Below are positions 10,489 to 20,076 of a DNA stretch of 64,000 nt, one piece after another (the stretch's first letter is position 1; each line of letters opens with the position of its first letter). A program made the position numbers and the translations under genes. Source of the DNA: Phyllostachys edulis (Eukaryota > Streptophyta > Magnoliopsida > Poales > Poaceae); contig CM070568.1 in the NCBI GenBank assembly GCA_036346405.1, positions 1,451,674 through 1,515,673 on the forward strand, read 5' to 3'. The notes beneath the pieces were generated by a model, which saw only the letters and a program-made list of their open reading frames with translations, was not told the DNA's origin and did not search any database.

Positions 10489-13191
10489 TTATTCATCTTT
10501 CATGGCCATCTCATGCCTCCGTTTCTGTGCAACCTCGACAAGCAGAGTCAGCAGGGCTTCACATACCTGCGGTGTGTCTGCCTGATCCCTAGGCTCCTGT
10601 TTAAGTGAGGAATACACCATCCATGCATGGTCTAGCTTCTGCTCTGGCCGGACCACCACTGATCCAGGAACTTCAGCATCCTTCCTTGTCACAAGACCAT
10701 CACTCTTCTCACCATACCTTGCCACTAGCAGTTGTGAGCATGCTGCCATTGCAGCTGAAAGTGGCATTACAACTGGGATCCTGGCAGGATTGCCGTCGGC
10801 AGCAATCGGGAGCTCCAAGTGTGCAACATGAGAGAGGGCTGTGAGCACACTGGGGGTGATGCTTGCCTCTGTGTGGAATGATACAATTGGAACCTCCAGG
10901 GGCAATGGGTGCTGTCGCAGAAATTCTTTCCTCCTTTCATAGGTCAGATCTTCTAGAGCCTGCAGATCACCCTGAAGAAAACACAATGAACATAGTCAAT
11001 AACAGCACTGTCCATTGTGCAGGCTGACAGGGCAATGGTTGGAATGATCAAGAAAAATACCTTAATGACTTTGGATACCAAGATCTCCATGAGTTTACGT
11101 AACCTGACATAGTCACCAAGCTGCCCCTCTCGCAGGATATCTGAAGCAACTGGACTTCCTCCGTATGGGCTTTGAGCTAATGCCAAACCTGCGACCTTGT
11201 CTTTCAGTTGTGGCCAGTAGAGGGAGAGGGCTGCTGCTGCATCTACACCACCCTTGCTATGACCTAGAAGTAGCACACGTTTCCTTGATCCCCAGTATAT
11301 TTCTTCTATGTATTCCTTTATCTCCCTCGCATTTTTAATTACTGAAGACTGCAAGATGTTTTTATGTCTTGATAAAAATTACCAAGAGTAAAGTTCAGAC
11401 TAATATAGATCAGAGAAGTACCTCACTATGAATCTTGGCGATGTGACAAGCCAGACCCATCTTGGAGAAGTATGATTTTGTCTTGACAAAGTAAAGTGGG
11501 CCATGGTTACTAAACAAACCTATAAACAGTAGGAAAATTGATGTCAACATGAAAACTTGGGACATTGCTAGTTCACAATCGAAGTAGTAGCAGACTAACC
11601 TGGAACCAACAAATAGACCATAGAATCAGGTAGCTTGTGCTCATTTTTTCTGACGAGGAGTGAAATGACCAAATGAGATAAATCTCATGTTACATCTGAT
11701 ATGAAAAACATTTTTACACATTCCAAACATTGAAAACCAGATTGATATCTTTGCTGACCTCACAGAGTCCAGAATCTCCAAGAATCTGGCTGTCCCGTCC
11801 TCAGTTGGAGGTAAGCTTTGATCCCGTTGGAGCCATCCAATATCATCTGCCGAACCATGAACAGTTTTCCGAGTACGCTCTACAAGGCTGCACACATAGA
11901 TATCAAAACCAGTCATCCCAAGTCCCAGCACAAGAACATCTTACGAAAAATTATTCCATCCACTAAAGTTGAATTTTGACATTCTAATTTTTAATCTAAA
12001 AAGAGCGTCAAAATTTCATCAGTTTTCAACTGACAAATGTTGACTTCATTCTTTAGTATGGATCAAATAACCCACTGAGTGGCAATTCTATTAACAGTGC
12101 AGTTAACACTTAGTATAGTAATACACACATAATTACTCAATGATACTTGTAGCTTATGTCACATTGTCCCCTAGATGCACAGATTAGGATTGGCAGGAGA
12201 AGAATAAAACACAAAGATGCCAGAGCAATCTGTACCCTTGAAATAATGAAGTTCCATTCTGGAAAACACGCGAAGGTATCATCTGCCCCGTGTTTTCTTC
12301 AGAGGGGCTTCCACTACAATCTACTTCACCAGGAGATGAGTCAATGCCAGCTGACTCTAGAGAAGTCTGAACAGGAGGACTGCCAGCAGTCGATGCAGGT
12401 GGTAGTGTTACTAGTTCTTGGCCCTGCTCAGATAGACCTGCATTATGGGAGTAAACACGATCAAGGAGGTAAAATGGAATTACCACATGAACACACTTGA
12501 CTTGCTTATGCAATTGACATGAGGGAATCATTTGGCAAAGTAGGAAAGGTACGAACCTGTGTAACCAGGTACGGGGAGGCACTGGGTGAGATATGAAGCT
12601 GTCTGGGCAAGATAAGATGCAGCTTGGTTTAAAGCTGGGAAGGAGAGGAAGAGTTGTGAATATTCAACCCTGTCGGCTGAATAACTATCATCAACCTAGA
12701 TCATCAACAGTCGTTAAAGAAAAAGAAACAGCTAAAATCACAACCATACAGTTCGTTTATAATCGGGGCAGTGACATGTGCCATCAAGGGAATTTATGTA
12801 AGGTTTTTTTCCTCCTAATGATGGACTTGTTTACAGACATTGATGCAGTCAACAAATTAAGAGTTGTGCAATATAATAAGACATAACATCAAAGCGTTTC
12901 CAGCTAAACTCTGAAGCATTGGACCCGAAAAATATTGATCAATCTATTAGTATCGATTTCAGGTTTATATCATGCAAGAAATCAAACCATTTGAGATTTG
13001 ACCACCCCAAAAAAAGCACGTTATGGGCCATATCATGGTAAAAAGGGCTATACTAATCCATGTAAGACCTAAACAAAGTTGTGGGAATTCGGTGCATAGG
13101 ATGATAACGGGGGAAAACCTGTAGAAGAATCGAATCGACATACCTCTGCAGAAGTAGAAGGCTGCGCCTGAGCTGAAGGCATCTCGTCCAT
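10489..13191 (-). CDS. Alpha/beta hydrolase superfamily protein (lipase-like), 8 exons
   Basis: Eight exons join in frame: 13191-13144, 12695-12557, 12437-12236, 11887-11759, 11649-11600, 11519-11422, 11348-11061 and 10971-10489, all with GT-AG introns, giving 478 residues from the first ATG to TAA. Exon 5 ends in LVPG, where strand-and-oxyanion residues usually lie. Exon 6 carries the block FSNHGPLYFVKTKSYFSKMGL. Exon 7 carries the nucleophile elbow GHSKGG, with Ser as presumptive catalytic residue. Exon 8 holds the D..LEDLTYERR block and a late H (LDHAWM) as candidate for the catalytic His. The N-terminal 160 residues are Ser/Pro/Gln-rich and probably disordered. The family is conserved in plants (I recall Arabidopsis homologues such as At1g10740-type proteins) but its substrate is unknown to me. 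All splice sites are canonical and no stop interrupts the frame, so the gene looks functional. Confidence 0.9.
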
Positions 13192-13583
13192 GTTTGGTTG
13201 GTTACACAGAGAAGAGAAATCTCCTAGCAATTAACGTTCCAATTTGTCAGTGGGTGTCATCTCATCCACAACAAGCGTGGCACCGAAACACCTGATGGGG
13301 GAAAAAAACTCGACCACCCCAACAGAGAAGAAGCAAGGACGAAAGAAAGCATCAAGCAAGAGGTGCGCGCGTGTGCGTGTAATTTACCGGAAATCAAAAA
13401 AATCCCGGACACTTACAGGATTTGGGACTTGGAAATCGCTGGGGTGCAGGCGAGGCGACTCGATCTAAGCGCTCCTTCTCCTCGGCTCCGGTCGTCGCAC
13501 ACGGAGAGGAGAGAGCCAGAGAGGTTTCCTCTTGTCTAGTTCCGTTTCCCGGGGAACCGCCGTGCCGCTTTTCTTTTCTTTCC

Positions 13584-13668
13584 TTGCCTTGCTTTCGATC
13601 TTGTTGGTTTTTCTTCAGTCAGTCTCTCTCGGATGACAACATGTCCCGTATATCTAAGATGTGAATGA
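13584..13668. repeat. Promoter-flank duplication, copy 1
   Basis: TGCCTTGCTTTCGATCTTGTTGG...AGTCTCTCTCGGATGACAACATG...GTATATCTAAGATGTGAATGAG. The same block recurs at 15268-15368 with about 20 bp extra in the middle, and its last part recurs again after the Mutator-like element at 19246-19275. It lies about 400 bp upstream of the hydrolase start codon. Confidence 0.75.
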
Positions 13669-14279
13669 GGAATTTTTTTTGCCGACACGGTCGATTTGGA
13701 ACCGTATTTGCAGTTTTAATCATCGTAAAACTGTATTTATAGAAATGGCATTTCAGACGCACAGTGACCATACACTCACACCGACTCAGCCGGCCCCGCT
13801 ACCTCAGCCCTGCCCCGCCACCACCAAGCCCAGCCCGGCTGGCACGCTAGCCGCGGGCGTATAGTGGCCGTGCGCCAGCCAATTAGGGCTTAATTAATTA
13901 GGTAGATTAGTGGTTAGGTTAGTTAGGTAATTAGTTAGGGTCTGAAATTTTAACGAATTTTAAAATATAGCAAATTAGTCTGAAAAATTATGAAATTTTT
14001 GGTCGAGACTCCTGACAATGTGTACTTGCTTGTGTAAATTTTTCATAATTTTATTCATTCAAAATTTTTATCACTATTTGGTATAAGTGTCTTGTTCGTA
14101 CGAATCAATAAATGTCCATGCCATGTGTTGATTGTGGAAAGATTTGACCCAGGCCCTCCCTCCATTTGCCATAATTTTCCACCGAAAGCATCAATCAGTC
14201 ATTATCCGTCTCATCCATCGAATCCTTATCCGCCGACATTTATGGCTTAATTAGCGCGCGGGATAAGGATTCACTTTGA

Positions 14280-14300
14280 GAGCAGTGGCTATAAATTAGA
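14280..14300 (+). promoter_or_regulatory. Candidate TATA box of the dead PMD gene
   Basis: GGCTATAAATTAGAGGG at about 14287-14303 is a good plant TATA box about 450 bp upstream of the PMD pseudogene start, followed by CT-rich sequence as often seen in plant 5' leaders. This is inference from sequence only. Confidence 0.35.
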
Positions 14301-14732
14301 GGGAGCAAGTGCGATTTCATTTCGCAGTCGCTCACTCACTCGCTTTTCCGCTCATTCATTTCATTTCGCGCTCGCTCACTCTTCCACTCATTATATTTTT
14401 GTGGACATTTCAACGTTATTAACCGCCGTCGTTCGCAGGTAGTAGTAATTAATTAATTAAGTAGTATACGTTATTTACAGTGTTTATTAGTTACGAAATA
14501 ATTAGTAATAATTAATTAAGTAGTGTACATTAATTTGTAGTGTTGGGTTGGTTGTAAAGCGAAATCAAATAATAAGAAATGCACTCATCGAAGAACAGAA
14601 GAGCATAATCTAATTAAGCTAGCTTATTATGTAGTTTATCACCCTAGGAAAACTACTATGCAATTAATTTACAATCTTTTATGTTCATTCGCCACTTTCT
14701 CACTAATGTTCACTCTATTCCATGTGTTGCAA

Positions 14733-15262
14733 GCCATGTCTCTACCGGAGTTACTAGAATAATTCTACGATGAGGAGCACCAATGCAAGCTATGGCTCAC
14801 CACTGACGCGGATGTCCCTCCGCCCCTGGCGCTTCGGGTGGGGAGGAACTGCTGAACGCTGGACGATCGCTACGTCCCGATCCTCTGGGACACGGTCTTG
14901 TTGCCCTTTGCGAGGATGGTCTCCATCGGACACTATTTCACCCTAGACGGCAGCTTGCTGTCCACACTTGTCGACAGGTGAAGGCTCGAGACACACACCT
15001 TCCACTTTTGGTGGGGTGAGATGATGATCACCCTGCAGGATGCCTCGTTCTTGACTGGTCTCTCGATCCGGGGTGTGCCGCTTGTTCCGGGCCCTCCGAG
15101 TGCGAACTGGAAGGCCAGGCTAGAGCAGCGGCTTGGCCAACCTCTCCCGGAGGTTGCACGTGGCATCCCCTGGGCTTAGCTGAGATAGTTCAGCGAATGC
15201 CCACAGGGTGCACCTGACGAGGTCGTTAGAACGCACCTCGTTGTTTACCTTCTCCAGCTCTT
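14733..15262 (+). pseudogene. Plant mobile domain (PMD) protein remnant, transposon-derived
   Basis: From ATG at about 14734 the frame reads MSLPELLE, stop, then a DEEHQCKLWLTTDADVPPP block, and later RLETHTFHFWWGEM, TLQDASFLTGL and IRGVPLVPGPPSANWKA. These are hallmarks of the plant mobile domain found in Mutator-like and related transposons. At least four in-frame stops break it (after LLE, RNC, LVDR and IPWA), so it is dead. The reading runs into the second copy of the promoter-flank duplication at about 15268, so the 3' part has been lost at that junction. No terminal inverted repeats were found around this segment. Confidence 0.75.
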
Positions 15263-15267
15263 TGCTT

Positions 15268-15368
15268 TGCCTTGCTCTCGATCTTGTTGGTTTTTCTACG
15301 TTTCCATTTCGCTTCACAGTCTCTCTCGGGTGACAACATGCCATGTATATCTAAGGTGTGGATGAGAA
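15268..15368. repeat. Promoter-flank duplication, copy 2
   Basis: Second copy of the 13584-13668 block, with an extra ACGTTTCCATTTCGCTTCAC-type insertion. Its end (TGGATGAGAA, 15359-15368) was the target of the Mutator-like element, and the continuation of the original sequence resumes at 19236. Confidence 0.75.
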
Positions 15369-15745
15369 GAATTTTTTAAAAATAATATTTAAAAAAAAGA
15401 TAATTACAAAAATATATAATCGCCCCTAAAAATTATAAAAATGTGTCCCTGTTGCCACCTCAACTGGCGACAGGAAGACTGACCCTATAAAACCCTCTTG
15501 AAACCCTAAAATCCAGCACATGACTTATTTTTATTCAGAAAAAAAGAGAAGGAGAGAAGCTAGCGAAGCGCTGTCCGTACGATTGCCTACCTTTCAGGTA
15601 ATTTTTTTAACCGAATGGATTATATAGTTTTAGATGTACGGTTACGTAATGCAGTACGTTTTATATAATACTTTTCGGTGGATAGTATAGTTTTAGATAT
15701 GCGGTTAATCGTGGAAATGTTCTTTTATGATGCAGTGCGTCAAAT

Positions 15746-18700
15746 ATGTCCGACGTCGTCAATTTTAAAATTTACTATGGTCAAGGGACTATTATGGAGG
15801 GCCCCGAGGGGATTGATTTGCGTTATTTTCAATCGATAATCGTGCCCCTAGCAAGACCAGAGCAGCGTACATGGGGTGTTGTGATGCAGTGGTTGTTCCA
15901 CACATTCCAAGTGGATCATGATGTGTACGATCTGAGATTGAGTTGCCTTTCCCCACAGAGAGGACAACTCACATATTGGGAGTAGAGGTGTCCACGGGCA
16001 GCCCGACCCCCCGGCCCAGCCCGAGGTCGACCCTATTCGGGGCGGGCCTAGGACTGGTTTTTCGGCCCGAAGCCCGAGCCCAGAAGCCCGAAGGGCCGAA
16101 AAAATAGTGAAAATCTATTTTTTTAATTCTGAAAATTAATTAAATATCACTTTTTTATTCCAAAAAATGATTAAAATACTATTTTAAAATCAAAAATTGA
16201 TTTTTCGGGCCGGGCTCGGGCCTGTCCATTGGGAGTTAGTGCAGCTTAAGGGCCCAAATTCATAGCAGTCATATGTACGCATCGCGAGGGAGGCGGGGTG
16301 GAAATTGGTCCTTCTAGTCCAAGCATATGCCAAACCCACTCCTCCACCCGCAGCTGAACAAGAAGGGGGTGTTGACGCCGAATAGGAAGTCGGAGACTCC
16401 AGCCACAGCGCGGCGCACACAATGGCCGAAGCTCCCGGAATTGCTGATGCTGTCAATGAAGACCCTACGGAAGTAGCTTCTACGGTCAGACAAGCTACTG
16501 GTCTTGCTGACGAGGGTGAGGAGGTGGGAGCCGTAGTGCAAATGATGGATCTCAAAGACCGAGACTACATGGCATTATCTGAAGATGAAGGTTCCAACGA
16601 CGAGAATGATGTGGACCAACAGGCGGTTCCATCCGACTGGAACACATACCAGTTCGAGAACCTCATCGTTAACAAAGGCCCCCGTGTGCCTTGGGAGTAC
16701 GACCAGAGTGAGGTCAGACTAGGAGCTATGTACAAATGTAAGGAGGCCGTGCACGACGCGGTCAAATTCTGGGCCTTGTCGGTGCGGTGCACATTCGAAG
16801 TCGTCAAGTCTACCCCAAGATTCTACGACGTGAAGTGCGGCATATAGGGATGCCCTTGGCGAGTGCACGCATTTCAACCTAAGTGGTCCACCTACTGGAA
16901 GTGCTCTATAGTGGTCTCTCACACATACGTTATTTTCTGAGTCAGTGCAGTCTCATTGGAACCTGTCATCAGGCTTCATCGCTAACCTTATGTACAGTGA
17001 GATCATGGATAATCTAGATTTTGAGTCACGATCCTTCATTCGGGCGATTAAAGCAAGGTTCCAGTACACAATCAGCCATGCCAAGGCTTGGAGGGCAAAG
17101 CAGAAGGCATTGGAATTAAGGTGTGGCACGTTGGAGGATTCCTACCATAACCTTCCAACTTCAAGTCATACAAGACAGAAATCATGGCACCCATATCGAC
17201 ATTCAAGACGCCACACGCCCGAAGTGGCCCAATAAGAGGGTACTGCAGCGAGCATTCTTCACGTTCGGTCCATGCCTCAATGCATTCCGGCACTGCCGTT
17301 CAATCTTGTGCGTAGATGGCACATTCTTGACTGGGAAATACAAGGGCTAGATACTGACTGCAATAGCGATGGATGGGAACAATCAAGTTCTTTCCGTGGC
17401 ATTCGCTTTCGTTGAAAGCGAGAACACGGACAGCTGGCTGTGGTTCCTGAAGAATGTGAGGATTTTTGTTGTGCAAGGCTGCCCCAACGTATGCCTCATA
17501 CATGATCGGCATGCAGGACTGCTGCATGCAATAACCCAACTGCAACAAGGAGAGAACGTACCAGTTGCATGGCCAAATCTGCAGAGTAGGTGGTGCATGA
17601 GACGCTTGGGTGCAAACTTCAACAAGCAGCTCCACAACAAATACTTGATGAACATGTTCAAGCGGCTGTACAACCAGAACCAGCAGCGGAAGTTCGAAGC
17701 ACTCTGGAAGATTCTGGATGAGCGGACCAAGACGCACAGAAGAGAGGCAGAGAGAAGGGTCGCCCCAAGCGCTGATTAGGCCCCCAAAACATTGCCACAG
17801 ATGCTCCCAGATTGACGAGGAGGATGGGGGCGCAGATTAGATGCTTCTCGGACTGGATTGAGCACGAGCCTAAGGAGAAGTGGTCGCTGCTCTATGACAG
17901 GGGTGGTGCTCGATACGGTGTCATGACAACTAATCTAGTCGATGTGTACAACTGGGTCATACGCGGCGCAAGGTGTCTCCCTTTGGTGGGTATTATGGAG
18001 GCAATTTTCCGTGGTACAACGAACTACTTTGTTGACAGAAGCAACAACGCGTCGCTCGCTATGGCAAATGACAGAATACTCTACTCCGCCATGATCACCA
18101 AGTGCATAAAGGAGAAGAGCAAGAAGGGTGAGATGCACCGGGCATTCAAGATGGGTACAAGGGAGTTTCGCTTCGAGATAATATGCAGGGATAAAGGACG
18201 TCGTGGGATGAACCGCGAGAGGATCACCTACGAGTGCACGCTGCGCCGCGGTAGTTGCACATGCACTTGCAACAAGCCCCTTCTTCTGCATAGGCTTTGC
18301 TTCCATGTCATAGCCGCATGTTCGACGGTGGCGCAACATCCCGGTCAGTACCTCTCTGACTATTTCACCAAGGAGGTGGTGATGCAAACTTGGACTGGAG
18401 AGATGTATGGTTACGCTGTGGTTGGTCATTTCACTGGCCATCTGACCTGGGAGCAACTAATCTGGGCCGCGGACATTGATAGACTCAAGGGAAAGGTTGG
18501 CAGACGACAGGTACGGCGCATCAGGACGAAGCAGAAACCGGACGTCGTACAAAGAAGTGCTAATTTGCAGGGAGTCTGGGCACACCTTCAAGAAATATCT
18601 CACGAGAAATCTTCAGAACGAATGAGATATCGGCACTCCGGACGTCGCTGCGGGGACCTCATTTGGTCACCCAACTTGAGACAGTCCACATGGGGGATGT

Positions 18701-18760
18701 TGAGGCTGCGACCACGAGAAAGCACAAACAGTAGTAATATGTTATTGCCAATGTTCTGAA
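15746..18760 (+). pseudogene. MuDR-type transposase, disrupted
   Basis: The frame opens with MSDVVNFKIYYGQG at 15746, is broken at 15983 by a 245-bp insertion, and resumes with an acidic segment (16422-16846, ending RCTFEVVKSTPRFYDVKC). An in-frame TAG follows; then a WRVHA zinc-ribbon-like part (MuDR DNA-binding), a CVDGTFL segment with the first catalytic Asp (about 17308) and LIHDRHAGLL with the second Asp (about 17500). A separate 315-codon ORF (17812-18759) contains the SWIM zinc finger CTCTCNK...LCFHVIAAC near 18255-18330. At least three stops or frame changes separate these parts. The catalytic and SWIM motifs are otherwise readable, so decay is moderate. Confidence 0.9.
15983..16227. 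mobile_element. Small hAT-type insertion inside the MULE
   Basis: An 8-bp direct repeat ATTGGGAG (15975-15982 and 16228-16235) brackets 245 bp that start TAGAGGTGTCCACGGGC and end GGCTCGGGCCTGTCC, with CCCGA/TCGGG-rich subterminal sequence. Eight-bp duplications are typical of hAT elements. The outermost few bases of the right end seem missing. Removing the insert restores continuity of the transposase frame (..YWE then LVQLKG). Confidence 0.75.
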
Positions 18761-19245
18761 TTATCATTTTGATTAAGTGTTGTGATGTTTTGTTGAATGT
18801 TATGTAATATCAATGTGATTTATCGTAGTTTTGATAGTAATGGCAAATTCACATTTGTTTCCTTACATAATATGCAGTGCATGTACATGAATAAGTGTAT
18901 GAATTCCCGAGTGCATCGCAATATTACTTACATTCGTACTTACAAATCATTAATACCTCAATCTTCCTCGTAAAATTCTTCAGAAATTCACCGCACTAGA
19001 ACAACATACGACGATCACAAAATGTTATTGCGAGTTTAACAGATTTCGTACCGTTCAAAATCTATGAAAATCACAAGTAGATAAATTAAGTGGATTAGGG
19101 TTTCAGTCTTCCTGTCGACTGGCGATAGGTTCCTGTCGCCAGTTGAACTGACGACAGGGACACATTTTTATAATTTTTTAGGACGACTATATATTTTTGT
19201 AATTATCTTTAAAAAAATTATTTTAAAAAAAATTCTGGATGAGAA

Positions 19246-19527
19246 CGTATCCCGTATATCTAAGGTGTATGCCCGTGTGCATACTCTTTGAAATACAATA
19301 CGAGTAATCATAAAGATATCAGGAAAAATGGTTAGATAAGTCCTGCAAAAAATTCATCGACACCTCAAACAAACAATCATCCTATTCAGAATCTTATCCA
19401 ACTGAGCTGCGAGGGTGACTCTTCCAAGCTCCCTATGGAAATTCCCCAGAATGATTCCTCCTCGTAATGCAGAGAATATATTATCATGCACTACAATACA
19501 AAAACAATAAGTAAATGATGACCAATG
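19246..19527. other. Intergenic remnant
   Basis: This begins with the third short copy of the GTATATCTAAGGTGT motif (continuation of the MULE target) and otherwise shows no gene. Confidence 0.5.
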
Positions 19528-19536
19528 TTCAGCAAG

Positions 19537-19900
19537 GAATTTTTTTATATTAATTAACTTTTTTTTAAAAAAAATTATTTTAAAGTTAACCTCCGCGAAC
19601 TTTATTTCCAATTCCAACCCTTTTGATCACACCACTACCCGTGACGTGACAAAACAACACCGTCACGCCAACCCGTATCTGGACAAGCTCTTGTCACGCC
19701 ACCACCTGTAGCGTGACAGTATTGTTTGGTCACGCTACAACCAGTGGCGTGACAAAAAGTGTTATTTTAGCGGACTTATTCTATAACGTGACAATGTTAT
19801 TTTGTCACGCCACGAGTAGTAGGTCAGAATTAAAAATAAAGTTTACCAGGGGTTAACTTTAAATAAAATTTTAAAAATGGTTAATTAATTAAAAAAGTTC
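19537..19900. mobile_element. Mutator-type MITE, 364 bp
   Basis: A 9-bp target duplication TTCAGCAAG (19528-19536 and 19901-19909) flanks the element. About 80 bp of each end are inverted repeats (GAATTTTTTTATATTAATTAAC / reverse complement of GGTTAATTAATTAAAAAAGTTC, and AAAGTTAACC...AACTTTAT blocks). The core holds roughly eight GTCACG/CGTGAC words in both orientations. It has no coding capacity. Confidence 0.85.
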
Positions 19901-20076
19901 TTCAGCAAGTCAATCAAGTGCTTATCAAACAGCGTGATTAGTAGTTCCATTCATTCCATTACCAACATGAAAAAATTAAAAGTTTATCGGAATCTATCTC
20001 ATCGCCAAACATTACTACACCGACCTCAAACACCAGCCTTCCCCTACATGAATATTGTCACACAGTACACGATTTT

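Larger units (their letters stand above)
15369..19235 (+). mobile_element. Mutator-like element (MULE) with transposase remnant
   Basis: The element is bounded by a perfect 10-bp target duplication TGGATGAGAA (15359-15368 and 19236-19245). Its ends form long inverted repeats: the first ~110 bp (GAATTTTTTAAAAATAATA...AAAATGTGTCCCTG...CAACTGGCGACAGG) match the reverse complement of the last ~110 bp. TATAAAA at about 15483 precedes the transposase reading frame. The 9-10-bp duplication, long inverted repeats and MuDR-type transposase agree on the class. The transposase is interrupted by stops, frameshifts and a small insertion, so the copy is not autonomous. Confidence 0.92.
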
